DNA of 64,000 bases from Pseudomonas sp. S31 (GCF_016648105.1 NZ_JACVVE010000023.1:43746-107745); one strand, 5' to 3'. Shown: positions 42,845-52,268, counted from the stretch's first letter. Numbers and translations: made by a program. Notes: a model not told the origin generated them from the sequence alone.

Positions 42845-43991
42845 CGCCACGCTCCGCACCACGGGTGTCGACCGTGGTCACCACCGACATGCCTGGCAGG
42901 ATCTGCAAGTCCTGCACGGGGGGGTCGAGGAGGATGCGCACTGGAAAACGCTGGACGATCTTGGTGAAGTTGCCCGTGGCGTTGTCCGACGGCAGCAAGG
43001 CGAAGACGTTGCCCGAGGCCGGCGAAAAGCTGGCGACGTGGCCGCTCAGGGCGTGCTCGGCATAACTGTCGATGCTGATCCGCACCGGTTGGCCGACGCG
43101 CATCCGGCCCAACTGGGTTTCCTTGTAGTTGGCGACCACGTAAGCCTGCCGCAACGGCACCACGGCGAGCATCGGCTGGCCGGCGACCACATGCTGCCCG
43201 GCGCGTACCCGGCGCTGACCGACCACACCGTCGATGGGCGCGCGGATCAGCGTGTCTTCCTCGTCCTGGCTGGCCAGGGCCAGTCGCGCCTGGGCGCGGG
43301 CTTGGGCGGCGCCCTGCTGCTTGAGTGTCGCGGCCGCCTGCAAGGCCTGGGCTTGGGCCATGGCCAGCTGCGAGCGCTGCTCGCGCAATTGGGCCTGGGC
43401 GCCCTGCCAGCTCGCACGTGCCTGGACGGCCCTGGCGGTGGCTGCTTCCAGGCGCTGAACGGTGGCAGCATTGTCGCGCACCAGGCCACTGTAGCGCTGC
43501 CTGTCCAGGTCGCTGCGCCGGTGTTCGGCCTCGGCGCTCTGCACGGCCGCCTGCGCCTGAACAATGGCCTGCCGGCGCTGGTTGATACGCTCGGCCGCAA
43601 CCTGCTGTTGGGCTTGGGCGGCAGCCAGGGCCGCCTGCGCCTCGGCGACCTCAGCCTCGGCCTGCAAGCGCCGGGCGCGGTAGTCGCGATCCTGCAGGCG
43701 CACCAGCACGTCGCCGGCCTTGACCGGTTGATCGTCGTCGACCTCGACCTTGGCCACGTAGCCCGGTACTCGCGCACTCATCGCCACCCAGTCGGCGCGG
43801 ACATAGGCGTCGTCGGTAGTCTCCAGGTAGCGACCGGTACTGAACCAGTAGCCGGCCAACCCCGCCAGGAGCAACAGCCCTGCGCCGCTTCCGGCGATCA
43901 GCGCCACTCGGCGGCGGGCGCGCTTGCGCTCTGGCGTCATGTCAACGGGCTCGCCTACGGCGGGCAGTGGCTTTTCAACGGCTACGTTCAT
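42834..43991 (-). CDS. HlyD/EmrA-family periplasmic adaptor
   Basis: 385 residues from ATG 43991. Cytoplasmic N-terminus, one membrane helix (about 28-48, VALIAGSGAGLLLLAGLAGY), a biotinyl-lipoyl half (ARVPGYVAKVEVDDDQPVKA), and a long alpha-helical hairpin rich in Ala/Gln (about 105-250). The second lipoyl half (IRAPIDGVVGQRRVRAGQHV) is followed by a beta-barrel domain with YVVANYKETQLGRMRVGQPV. It joins the DHA2 pump to the outer-membrane factor. ATGA overlap with the upstream gene. Confidence 0.94.
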   Translation of the reverse strand: MNVAVEKPLPAVGEPVDMTPERKRARRRVALIAGSGAGLLLLAGLAGYWFSTGRYLETTDDAYVRADWVAMSARVPGYVAKVEVDDDQPVKAGDVLVRLQDRDYRARRLQAEAEVAEAQAALAAAQAQQQVAAERINQRRQAIVQAQAAVQSAEAEHRRSDLDRQRYSGLVRDNAATVQRLEAATARAVQARASWQGAQAQLREQRSQLAMAQAQALQAAATLKQQGAAQARAQARLALASQDEEDTLIRAPIDGVVGQRRVRAGQHVVAGQPMLAVVPLRQAYVVANYKETQLGRMRVGQPVRISIDSYAEHALSGHVASFSPASGNVFALLPSDNATGNFTKIVQRFPVRILLDPPVQDLQILPGMSVVTTVDTRGAERGDER

Positions 43992-45469
43992 GGTTGCTTT
44001 CCAGTTTCGTTGAATGACCCCGATGTGGCGGTCGTGGCTGCCTGCCAGCGCCCGCCCAGGGCCTGGAACAGATCGATCTGCGCATGCGCCAGACGGCCCT
44101 CGGCTTGGACGTGGCGAGCGCGCACGGCGATCAGGTCGCGCTCGGCATCGAGCAGTTGCAGGGCATCGACGGCACCTGCGCGGTAACTCGTTTGCGCCAG
44201 GTCGAAGCCACGCTGGCTGTGTGCCAGGGCGGCATCCAGCGCCTGGCTGTGCTGGCGCTCGCCGTCGTAACGGGCCAGGGCCTGGCGCACATCCTTGAGC
44301 GCCGCCAGTGCCACGCTTCGGTAGTGCGCCACTTGCGCCTGCTGCAATGCCTGCGCCTTGCCGACGCGGGCGCGGTTGGCCTTGATGTTGGGAAACTCCC
44401 AGCTGATCAGCGGGCCGATGCCGACCATCACCGATCGGCTGCCGCCCAGTTGCGAAATGCGGTGATCGGATGCGCTCAGCGATGCGCCAAATCTCACTTT
44501 GGGATAGAGATCTGCCTTGGCGATATCGACATCCAGGGCGGCCGCCTGCCAATCACGCTCGGCCTGGCGCACGTCCGGGCGACGCGCCAGCAGATGCCAG
44601 CCGTCACCCGCGGGCAACGGCGACTTGAGGGTCGGGATGTGCTGACAGGTATCACCCTGCTCCGTCACCACCGTCGGCGCCTCGCCACCGAGCAGGGCCA
44701 ACTCGAACAGGGCTATGCGCCGGCGCGCTTCCAGCACCGGCAGTTGTGCCTGCACCTGGTCGCGCAGGCCCAGCAGGCGCACGCCGTCCAGTTCGGTCGC
44801 AAGGCCGGCCTGGCGCTGACGATCGCTGAGTCGCAGGCTCTGCTCCAGCGTCTGCAACGACTGCCGTGCTGCCTGCAAGCGGGCGCCATACACGCACTGG
44901 TCGACATAGGCCCGCGTGGTCTGGGCCACGACCTGCAAGCGCACCTGCTCCATGGCCGCGCGACTCGCCTCGGCCTCGGCCCGCGCACGCTCGATGGTAT
45001 TGCGTACCTGCCCCCAGATATCGACCTGGTAGGCCAGTTCGATGGCAGGGTTGAATTGCCATTGCATCGGCGCATGGCTGTCGGTCGCTTCGGCCAGCGT
45101 CTGGTCGTCGGCGCTCTTGCCGTAGGTAGCGGCCATGCTCACCTCGGTACCGGGCCAACGCCTGGCTGCGAACTCGCCGATGCCGGCCAGCATGGCACGG
45201 ACGTTGGCTTCGGCCTGGGCCAGGTCCTGGTTGCGCGCCAAGGCTCGTTCGACCCAGCGGTCGAGCTGCGGCTCCTGGTACAACGCCCACCAGCGCTCGG
45301 GCAGCGGTCGATCACTGACACCGGCGGGCAAGTCGGACAACACGTCGAAGGAGGTCAACGCATCAGGTGGCGCCATTGGCATTCGTTCGGCGCAGGCGGA
45401 CAGCGCGGCCAACAGGCCAACCGCGCCGAGCAACCTGGGCAAGGAAAGGGACTGCGGGTTATGCATCAC
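43988..45469 (-). CDS. Outer-membrane efflux lipoprotein (NodT/OprM family)
   Basis: 493 residues. A lipoprotein signal peptide with lipobox LSAC (Cys about 26) is followed by two OEP repeats: the first includes RWWALYQEPQLDRWVERALA and AYQVDIWGQVRNTIERARAE, the second LARRPDVRQAERDWQAAALD and WEFPNIKANRARVGKAQALQ. It forms the TolC-like trimeric exit duct. First gene of the efflux operon; a tandem-repeat operator candidate lies at 45535-45566. Confidence 0.94.
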   Translation of the reverse strand: MMHNPQSLSLPRLLGAVGLLAALSACAERMPMAPPDALTSFDVLSDLPAGVSDRPLPERWWALYQEPQLDRWVERALARNQDLAQAEANVRAMLAGIGEFAARRWPGTEVSMAATYGKSADDQTLAEATDSHAPMQWQFNPAIELAYQVDIWGQVRNTIERARAEAEASRAAMEQVRLQVVAQTTRAYVDQCVYGARLQAARQSLQTLEQSLRLSDRQRQAGLATELDGVRLLGLRDQVQAQLPVLEARRRIALFELALLGGEAPTVVTEQGDTCQHIPTLKSPLPAGDGWHLLARRPDVRQAERDWQAAALDVDIAKADLYPKVRFGASLSASDHRISQLGGSRSVMVGIGPLISWEFPNIKANRARVGKAQALQQAQVAHYRSVALAALKDVRQALARYDGERQHSQALDAALAHSQRGFDLAQTSYRAGAVDALQLLDAERDLIAVRARHVQAEGRLAHAQIDLFQALGGRWQAATTATSGSFNETGKQP

Positions 45470-45534
45470 GTCACATCACTTCAAGGGTCGTGACGCAAGC
45501 TTAAAGAGGGGATCGCAGCCCTTCTGCCGCCAGT

Positions 45535-45566
45535 GGGACAAACGCCCGCGCAAACGGGACAAGCGC
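45535..45566. promoter_or_regulatory. Tandem 11-bp repeats spaced 21 bp, candidate AraC-type operator of the efflux operon
   Basis: GGGACAAACGC (45535-45545) and GGGACAAGCGC (45556-45566) agree in 10 of 11 positions. Their starts are 21 bases apart, two helical turns, the spacing used by many AraC-family activators. They lie in the 106-base gap between the AraC gene stop and the outer-membrane factor start. Confidence 0.6.
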
Positions 45567-45575
45567 AGCCTGGGT

Positions 45576-46304
45576 TCAGTGCCGCCGCGCGTGTGCGGCC
45601 CCCTGCACCCTGGCCTGCCAGTCACTCGGGGAATGGCCGAGAATCCGCTTGAACACAGCCGAAAACGCACTGGCGCTCTGGTAGCCGTGTTCAAGGGCCA
45701 CGTTGATCACCGGCACACCTTCGGCCAGGCGCTGCTGGCTGAGCATCACCCGGGCACGGGCGCGCCAGTCACCGCAGGACATGCCAAGTTCACGCTGGAA
45801 CAATCGGGCGACGTTGCGGGCGCTCATGCTCAGCTGTTCGCCGCACTGCTCCAGGGTCTGCTCCTGCGCCGGGTCGGCAAGAAACCGCTGGCACCAGGCG
45901 CGCAGCCTGGCATGCTGCGGCAGCGGCACATGGGCCTCGATCTTCACTGCCGCGTCCAGCTCGCGTTGGATGAGCGCACGTACATGCACTGCGTCGTCGG
46001 GCTGGCCGAACATCTTCGAGGCAGCCAGCACCAGTTCGCGCAACAGGCCAGACACCGCGATCAGCTGGCACTGGGCAACCTGCGAGCCGACCAGCAAGGT
46101 GCGCATGGACACCTCGCCGACCATGCGGATTTCATGGCTGACCCCAGCCGGTACCCACAGGGCCTGGTGGTGCGGGACGACCCAACTGCCGGCGTCGCTG
46201 CGTACCTGCATGACACCGCTGGCGGCGTAGATGAGCTGGTCCTGGGCATGGCAATGCCGGGGCACCACGTCATCGTGGGCGAAGTCCATTCCTAATGCTT
46301 CCAT
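45576..46304 (-). CDS. AraC-family regulator with cupin domain, adjacent to efflux operon
   Basis: 242 residues. An N-terminal cupin sensor (CHAQDQLIYAASGVMQVRSD, then WVPAGVSHEI) and a C-terminal AraC DNA-binding domain (LEQCGEQLSMSARNVARLFQ, LEHGYQSASAFSAVFKRILG). This is the compact NimR/RipA-like type that often controls a neighbouring efflux gene. It is encoded immediately upstream of the tripartite pump on the same strand with 106 bases between, so control of that operon is the simplest reading. Confidence 0.9.
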   Translation of the reverse strand: MEALGMDFAHDDVVPRHCHAQDQLIYAASGVMQVRSDAGSWVVPHHQALWVPAGVSHEIRMVGEVSMRTLLVGSQVAQCQLIAVSGLLRELVLAASKMFGQPDDAVHVRALIQRELDAAVKIEAHVPLPQHARLRAWCQRFLADPAQEQTLEQCGEQLSMSARNVARLFQRELGMSCGDWRARARVMLSQQRLAEGVPVINVALEHGYQSASAFSAVFKRILGHSPSDWQARVQGAAHARRH

Positions 46305-46352
46305 GTGGGTGCCCTGTGCCTTCGGTGGAGTTACCGGCCCTTTCGCCAGCGA

Positions 46353-46428
46353 ACCAATATATCGCGCTATCTATGCCAATTCCCGCTTACTTCCGCACAA
46401 AAACCAATAAGATCGCTATCTAATACCA
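46353..46428. promoter_or_regulatory. Two 26-bp direct repeats upstream of the AraC gene
   Basis: Copies at 46353-46378 and 46403-46428 share ACCAATA at the left end, GCTATCTA inside and CCA at the right end, starting 50 bases apart. Around the second copy is an inverted repeat AAACCAAT (46401) / ATTGGTTT (46443). The block is AT-rich and lies 49-150 bases before the AraC start. It is a candidate autoregulatory operator. Confidence 0.5.
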
Positions 46429-46480
46429 AATTTCAATTAATAATTGGTTTTCTATTGCCCGCTTAACCAGAAAGGAAAAA

Positions 46481-46861
46481 TCAGATCCAGACGTCGTTCT
46501 GCGCCGTGCGCTCCCCACCCTCGTGACCGGTATTGAGCACACCCCTCGGCTCGATCATCATCAGCTTCGCCTCACCCTGCGCCGCTGTACGATGTTGGAC
46601 GCCGCGTGGTACGACGAACAGCTCACCTGGCCGCACATGCACGCAACCGTCGGGCAAGTCGATGCGCAGCACGCCTTCAAGCACCAGAAATGCCTCGTCG
46701 GTTTCCGGGTGCGCATGCCAGATGAATTCACCCTCGATGCGCACGACCTTGAATTGGTAGTCGTTCATTTCAGCGACGACTCGCGGGCTCCACTGCTGCT
46801 CGATCAGCGTGGCTTTGTGCAGCAGGTCGACAGGGCTGGAAAGGGTTTGCTGGTTGGACAT
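46481..46861 (-). CDS. Cupin-domain protein
   Basis: 126 residues, a single beta-barrel cupin. Motif 1 is recognisable as HAHPETDEAFLVLEGVLRID and motif 2 as PGELFVVPRGVQHRTAAQGE. His in HAHPE and VQH and the Glu in motif 1 could bind a metal. The family includes small isomerases and dioxygenases; no reaction can be assigned. GAGGAA lies seven bases before ATG. It is co-directional with the AraC genes on either side. Confidence 0.82.
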   Translation of the reverse strand: MSNQQTLSSPVDLLHKATLIEQQWSPRVVAEMNDYQFKVVRIEGEFIWHAHPETDEAFLVLEGVLRIDLPDGCVHVRPGELFVVPRGVQHRTAAQGEAKLMMIEPRGVLNTGHEGGERTAQNDVWI

Positions 46862-46934
46862 GATGGTTCCTCGATGGTTGGAGCCGTCAGCCTATAGAGC
46901 GGCGCTGGTCGCCTTCTTGTACGATCCTGCACGT

Positions 46935-47759
46935 TTAGCGACTGGCGCGCAGCCGCTCCAGCCAACGCAGGGGCGATACGCCGTAGCAACGGGTGAAATG
47001 CCGGGTCATGTGGCTCTGGTCGTGAAAGCCTGCGGCAAGCGCGGCATCGACCAGGGGAAAGCTATCGACGATCAGTCGTCGGAACAGGTCCAGGCGGCGC
47101 AGGGTCACGAAGCGATAGGGGCTGGTGCCGTAGAGCGTGCGGAAATCCCGCGACAGGCTCCAGCGCTCGCGACCGCTGGCCTGCTCGAGCATGTCCAGGG
47201 TAATGCCCAGGTGCAGGTGCTCCATGATGAAACCCCGGGCACGCTCGGCCGAACGATAGTCCAGGCGTTTGCGGCCACGGGGCTTGCCAGCCACGGCCTG
47301 CAAAGCCGTTGCCAGGTCGTAGAGGGCGTCCTGTTCTTCCAGCGCATCCAGCGGGTCGTCCATCGCTTGCACGAACGCTTCACTGGCCTGGTACAGGCGC
47401 GGATCACTCGACAGGCCGCCGGCAATGAATGGCAGCGGCTGGCCACCCAGGATGTTCTGGATCAGCGCCGGATCGATGTAGGCCATGCGGTAGCGAAAGC
47501 CCGCCTCGGTGCCGGCCATGCCGTCGTGGACTTCGTCGGGGTGCAGCACCAGGGTGTTGCCCGGCACGCCATGGCGTAGCGAGCCTTTGTAGTGAAAGCT
47601 CTGCACCCCGGCCAGGGTGCGGCCGATGGAATAGGTGTCGTGCCGGTGTGGGTCGTAGCCGTGGCTGCCGAACCAGGCCTCGATGCGCTCGACGCTGCCG
47701 GGTTGGGCGTTGCGGATGACCCAGTCGGCAGGGGTTGGAAGGTTCGAACTTCGGCTCAA
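46935..47759 (-). CDS. AraC-family regulator (AraC-binding cupin domain), TTG start
   Basis: 274 residues. N-terminal sensor domain with HGYDPHRHDTYSIGRTLAGV and NTLVLHPDEVHDG (about 33-80), C-terminal AraC domain with LDMLEQASGRERWSLSRDFR and ALAAGFHDQSHMTRHFTRCY. This is the common type that regulates neighbouring amino-acid exporters or carriers. No ATG or GTG is available: the frame upstream closes at a stop, so the TTG at 47759 is the likely start. It is located 110 bases after the MFS gene stop and may regulate it or the cupin. Confidence 0.85.
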   Translation of the reverse strand: MSRSSNLPTPADWVIRNAQPGSVERIEAWFGSHGYDPHRHDTYSIGRTLAGVQSFHYKGSLRHGVPGNTLVLHPDEVHDGMAGTEAGFRYRMAYIDPALIQNILGGQPLPFIAGGLSSDPRLYQASEAFVQAMDDPLDALEEQDALYDLATALQAVAGKPRGRKRLDYRSAERARGFIMEHLHLGITLDMLEQASGRERWSLSRDFRTLYGTSPYRFVTLRRLDLFRRLIVDSFPLVDAALAAGFHDQSHMTRHFTRCYGVSPLRWLERLRASR

Positions 47760-47868
47760 GGCGCGTATTTCCGTTACGAGGCTGTACTGACCATGGCAGG
47801 ACTATAACGGGCCACGATGCCGCTTGAAAGCCACGCCGCCGCAAGCGCGCCTGCGGCGGCGTCGCGCC

Positions 47869-49200
47869 TCAACGCTCCAGCGAAGACGCCATTTCCAGGC
47901 TCATGCCGCGGGTTTCCGGGGCCAGCCACACCGACACCACCAAGCCTGCCAGCGACACCAGTGCCGCGACCAGCATGGTATTGCCGATGCCGATGCTCTG
48001 CAGCGAGATCGGCACCAGCCAGGTGCCCGCCGCCGAACCGATACGCGACATCGACGAGCCCATGCCGACGGCGAATGCACGGATCTCAGTGGGGAACAGC
48101 TCGTTGGGGTACACCAGTTCCAGCACCTGGGCTCCGCCGATGAACAGCGCATAGGCACCGAACAACGCCAGCACCAGCACCTCGGAGCCATCGGCGAACA
48201 AGCCCAGGCCCAACAGCGCCAGGGTCGACCAGAGGAAGCTGTGGATGATCAGCGGGCGGCGCCCGAGCGAGTCGATCATGCGCGTGGCGAGGATGCAGCC
48301 GACCACGAACAGCAAGGTGATCAGCACCGAGCCGTAGGACGCCCAGTCCCCCTTGAGATGCAGAGCCTGCAGCACCACCGGGGCAAAGGAATACACGGCG
48401 AACATCGGTACCACCGCAGCGCTCCAGAACACCGCGACGAATAGCATGCGCTTGCCATAGCCCGAACGCATCAGCGCACCCAGCGACACCTTTTTCTCCA
48501 CGGCCTGCTCGGGCATGTTGGCCAGCGAGTACGACGGGCCATAGACCTGCTTGATGATGCGCTCGGCTTCCTCGAAGCGCCCCTTGCTCACCAGCCAGCG
48601 CGGCGACTCGGGCGTGCGCAGGCGGATGATGAACAGCAACGCGCCCAGCACTCCGGAGCTGGCCAGCACCATGCGCCAGGCTTCATCGCCACCGTTGGCC
48701 AGGATGAAGTTGCCGACCATGTACGACAACGCGGCGCCGGCGAACCAGAGGATGGTCAGCCCGGCCAGGCGTTGGCCACGGTGTTTCTGCGGCAGGAACT
48801 CGGTCAACAGCGAGCCGGCGACCGGGTATTCGAGGCCCACGCCGATCCCGACCAGAAAGCGCAGGATGAACAGCGCGATGCCCGACTCGACCCAGAAGGT
48901 GCCGACCGAGCCGACGATGAACAGGATGGGGCCGACGAAGAACAGGCGGCGGCGGCCGAGCTTGTCGGTCAGCCAGCCGCCGAGGAAGCCGCTGAAGAAG
49001 GTGCCGAGCATGGCCGACGCCGCGACCATGCCCTGCCAGAACGAATCGAGCTTGAGGTAATCGGAAAACTGCACGATCACCACACCGATGATGCTGAGGA
49101 TATAGCCGTCGAGAATCCAGCCACCGCCTGCACACAACGTCATCAACTGGTGGAAGTTGTTTAACGGTGCGTCCTCGATGGAAACAGTATTGTTGCTCAC
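47869..49200 (-). CDS. MFS metabolite/H+ symporter (sugar-porter type)
   Basis: 443 residues from GTG 49200, with AGGAG well placed. Twelve helices. Family motifs GGWLTDKLGRRRLFFVGPIL (loop 2-3), RFLVGIGVGLEYPVAGSLL, RTPESPRWLVSKGRFEEAER and DSLGRRPLI. It resembles NiaP/aromatic-acid or sugar symporters; the substrate is not predictable. An AAnAAnAA-type Hfq/Crc motif lies in the leader (49226-49233), common for catabolite-repressed transporters. Confidence 0.88.
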   Translation of the reverse strand: MSNNTVSIEDAPLNNFHQLMTLCAGGGWILDGYILSIIGVVIVQFSDYLKLDSFWQGMVAASAMLGTFFSGFLGGWLTDKLGRRRLFFVGPILFIVGSVGTFWVESGIALFILRFLVGIGVGLEYPVAGSLLTEFLPQKHRGQRLAGLTILWFAGAALSYMVGNFILANGGDEAWRMVLASSGVLGALLFIIRLRTPESPRWLVSKGRFEEAERIIKQVYGPSYSLANMPEQAVEKKVSLGALMRSGYGKRMLFVAVFWSAAVVPMFAVYSFAPVVLQALHLKGDWASYGSVLITLLFVVGCILATRMIDSLGRRPLIIHSFLWSTLALLGLGLFADGSEVLVLALFGAYALFIGGAQVLELVYPNELFPTEIRAFAVGMGSSMSRIGSAAGTWLVPISLQSIGIGNTMLVAALVSLAGLVVSVWLAPETRGMSLEMASSLER

Positions 49201-49692
49201 CGTGAAAAGTCTCCTGTGGTATTAATTATTTTTAGTGCCTAAAGACAGTCGGCCAGCCAAACATCGAGCGCGCACAGTTATGTGCCGCACGTACCTGTGC
49301 GGGATGTTTGGATGTTGTGTTTTTGCGCCATTGGCATTGGCGTGAAACCGATGATTGGGCGCTGCCCGCAGTGGCAGGACCACGGCAAGCAGACCCTCGG
49401 AACGGCCTGGGCCTAGGGCGCCAAATCTAGGTTTAAGCCCATGATTCATAGGGCCTAGGAAGAATGTCTACTCTTTGTCTACTATTTGTCGGCGCAGCAT
49501 AGACGAAACTTTTCTGGGGGGTCAACGATAAATTTTGGTTATGCGAACGCTGGCGCGATTGGACAAACAGCCGGCGCGCAGGGAGGGTTTTCCGGAGGGT
49601 GATTTATCATTAAATTATTGATGGCGGTGTTATTTTATTGAAGGAAGTAGTTAGTTCCCTGGGGTTCGCCGCAAGATTATCTGCGTTATATA
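49201..49692. promoter_or_regulatory. Intergenic region upstream of the MFS gene
   Basis: About 490 bases without a credible gene; a 75-codon minus-strand frame (49222-49449) lacks a ribosome site. It holds the leftward promoter of the MFS gene and an AT-rich block near 49490-49690. A short direct repeat with TCTACT (49467 and 49477) is visible, and no operator is assigned. Confidence 0.4.
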
Positions 49693-49786
49693 GATCGAGC
49701 GCCGCCCGCGCGGCGCTCGATGTCAGCGAACATGCACCTCTCGAATCGAACACCGCGATGCGCCGCGCGGGCGGCGCTCGGTCTCG
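49693..49786. repeat. Composite hairpin repeat, copy A
   Basis: A ~94-base element with two GC-rich palindromes (GAGCGCCGCCCGCGCGGCGC at its left, an inverted variant at 49761-49780) flanking a core that includes CATGCACCTCTC. An inverted, closely similar copy lies at 63888-63978. It sits just after the TonB receptor stop, on the side where the receptor transcript ends. Confidence 0.8.
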
Positions 49787-49815
49787 AAAACACCACTACC
49801 CTCCCGCCGTACGCC

Positions 49816-52203
49816 TCAAAAACCCACTGTGGCCGACAGCAGATAAGTCCGTGGCGTGGACAAGGTCAGCCCCGGTTCGCTGTCATCCGATGCCCCCGCC
49901 GACGCCCAGTAGCGGTCATCCAGCACGTTCTCGACACTGGCGCGCAAGGTCACCTCGGTGGCGTCGACCTTGAAGGCATAGCGCGCCCCCAGGTCGAACC
50001 GCTCCCAGCCATCGATCTGCTTGCTGTTGTCCTGGTCCAGGTACTGCGAGCTGGAATGGATGCCACGCGCCGTCAGGGTCAGCCCGTTCACACCTGGCAC
50101 ATCCCACTCGGCACCGAGGTTGACGTTGTACTCGGGCGTCGCCGGGGCGCGGTTGCCATCGTAGGCGCCACCCACGGTGTCGGTCAGTTCGCTGTCGATG
50201 TACATCACCCCACCCAGCAAACGCACGCCTTCGACTGGCTCACCGAACACGCTCAACTCGATGCCGCGGTTGTCGCGCTTACCATTGGGGCCGAACACGC
50301 GGGTCCCGGGGTTGGTCTCGTAGGCCGGCTGGCGAATGCGGAAGGCGCTGGCGGTGAAGGCCACGCGCCCCAGGTCGTATTTGGCGCCCACCTCGACCTG
50401 ACGGCTGGTGAAGGGGGCGAATATCTGGTCTTCGTTGATCGACGTCGAGGGGGCGATCTTGCCCTGGCTCAAGCCTTCCATGTAGTTGGCATACAGTGAC
50501 AGCTGGTCGGTGACCTTGAGCAATACGCCAGCCGACGGCGAAAGCTTCTCCTCGTCATAGGCCGTGTCGCCCTTCACGCCGTCACTCCAGTCATCGACCT
50601 GGACCCGCTGCCACCGGGCACCGAGGGTCAGCAACAGGCGGTCATCGAAGAAGCCCAGGGTGTCGGCCAGGGCGACGCCGGAAAAGCGGTTTTCGGTGTA
50701 CACCTCGGCATCGATGCGCGTCGGCGTGCCCGGCGTCGGGGTCGGTACCGGGTCGTACAGGTTGCTGGGCGCCGAGGCATAACGCGCGCCGCCATTGGTG
50801 AAGTCCATGTAGAAGTAGCTGGCAGCCAAGTTCAGTTCATGGCTGACCGGCCCGGTATGAAACCACTTGCGCAACCCGGCCATGGCGGTGCGCACGGTTT
50901 CGTCGCGGGTGAAATCGCGCGGCTGCACGGTGAAGTCGCCGGCATCGTTGACGACCGAGACGTTGTGGCGAAGGAAGTCATGGTGGCTCTTGCGCGCGCC
51001 GACCGCGCCATAGGCCAGCAGCGATTCGCTGATGTCGTACTCGGCGTTCAAGGCGCCGAAGGTGTCGTTGGTGCGCGCCTTGCTCCAGGCCTGGGCGTAG
51101 TTGTGGCGCACGTCATTGGCATCCGGCACCTTGGCATTGGCGCCGACCAGCACCCGCTCCTGCGGCGCATCGGTGTCGCGCTCGGTGTGGCCGAGGTCGG
51201 CCGACAGGCGCAGGCGCTCGCCACCAAAGTCCAGGCCCAGCACCGCCATCTCGCGGTCGACGCTCTGGTGGTCCCACTCGGTGTCACCGGACTGCTTGAC
51301 GCCGTTGAAGCGCAGGCCGAACTGATCGCCCTCGCCGAACCGGCGGCCGATATCCACCGCGCCGCCCACCTGGCTGCCCGAGGCGTAGCTGCCGGTGAAC
51401 TCGGTGAGAGGCTTGTGGCCGGCACGCTTCGGCACCACGTTGATGCCGCCGCCGACGCTGCCGCGTGGCGAGATGCCGTTGATCAGCTGGCTGGGGCCCT
51501 TGATGATGTCGACCCGGTCGGCCATCTCCATATCGATGGAATAGGTGGGCAGGATGCCGTACAGGCCGTTGTACGACACATCGCTGTTGAACAGGCTGAA
51601 ACCGCGAATGGTGAACTGCTCGAAGCGCCCCCCAGCCGGGTTGGTCGCGCGCACCGACGGATCACTGGAGACCAGGTCGCCAAGGGTGCGAGCCTGCTGG
51701 TTCTTTACCAGTTCGCTGGTGTAGGTGGTCATGCTGAACGGGGTTTCCATGAAGTCCCGCGAGCCCAACAGGCCCTGCGACCCTTTGCGCGCCACCTGGC
51801 CACCCGCGTAGGGCTGGCCGTCGTTATCCAGGGCCTGGGCGCCGACGATGCTGGTCGGGGCAATTTCCAAGGCGTTGGCCCCCTCGGGCGCCGGCACCAG
51901 GGTGAACGCCCCCTCGCCGACCGGCTGCAGTTGCAGGCCGCTGCCCTGGAGCAGCAGCAGGAAACCTTCATCGACACTGTAGCGGCCCGACAACCCGCCA
52001 CTGTGCCGGCCACCGACCAGGGCCGGGTCCAGCGACAGGCTGACGCCAGCCTGGTCGGCGAAGCGGGTGAGCGCAGCGCCCAGGCTGCCAGACGGCACTT
52101 CATAGCTACGGCGAACGCTTTCATCGGCCCAGGTGGGTGCGTTGAGCAACAGGCTCATGGCGAACCCGACACCCATCAGGCGGCAAGACTTTACTGCAGG
52201 CAT
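49816..52203 (-). CDS. TonB-dependent siderophore receptor with N-terminal signalling domain
   Basis: 795 residues from ATG 52203, AAAGGAG nine bases before. A signal peptide (to about 26) is followed by the secretin/TonB short N-terminal (STN) domain (SYEVPSGSLGAALTRFADQA, about 33-85) that touches the FecR protein. The plug domain (IRGFSLFNSDVSYNGLYGIL, DRVDIIKGPSQLINGISPRG) and the 22-strand barrel ending ATVGF follow. It imports a ferric siderophore and signals through the adjacent FecR/FecI pair. The ligand is unknown; FpvA/FoxA-like receptors are nearest in style. Confidence 0.95.
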   Translation of the reverse strand: MPAVKSCRLMGVGFAMSLLLNAPTWADESVRRSYEVPSGSLGAALTRFADQAGVSLSLDPALVGGRHSGGLSGRYSVDEGFLLLLQGSGLQLQPVGEGAFTLVPAPEGANALEIAPTSIVGAQALDNDGQPYAGGQVARKGSQGLLGSRDFMETPFSMTTYTSELVKNQQARTLGDLVSSDPSVRATNPAGGRFEQFTIRGFSLFNSDVSYNGLYGILPTYSIDMEMADRVDIIKGPSQLINGISPRGSVGGGINVVPKRAGHKPLTEFTGSYASGSQVGGAVDIGRRFGEGDQFGLRFNGVKQSGDTEWDHQSVDREMAVLGLDFGGERLRLSADLGHTERDTDAPQERVLVGANAKVPDANDVRHNYAQAWSKARTNDTFGALNAEYDISESLLAYGAVGARKSHHDFLRHNVSVVNDAGDFTVQPRDFTRDETVRTAMAGLRKWFHTGPVSHELNLAASYFYMDFTNGGARYASAPSNLYDPVPTPTPGTPTRIDAEVYTENRFSGVALADTLGFFDDRLLLTLGARWQRVQVDDWSDGVKGDTAYDEEKLSPSAGVLLKVTDQLSLYANYMEGLSQGKIAPSTSINEDQIFAPFTSRQVEVGAKYDLGRVAFTASAFRIRQPAYETNPGTRVFGPNGKRDNRGIELSVFGEPVEGVRLLGGVMYIDSELTDTVGGAYDGNRAPATPEYNVNLGAEWDVPGVNGLTLTARGIHSSSQYLDQDNSKQIDGWERFDLGARYAFKVDATEVTLRASVENVLDDRYWASAGASDDSEPGLTLSTPRTYLLSATVGF

Positions 52204-52268
52204 TGAACAAGGCTCCTTTGATTTTCCTCTACCGGTAATGACCGGCGAGGAAAAAAAAGGGGACAGCC

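Noticed and set aside
49222..49449. 75-codon minus-strand frame between MFS gene and repeat
   Set aside because: No ribosome site, no recognisable domain, and it lies in the MFS promoter region.
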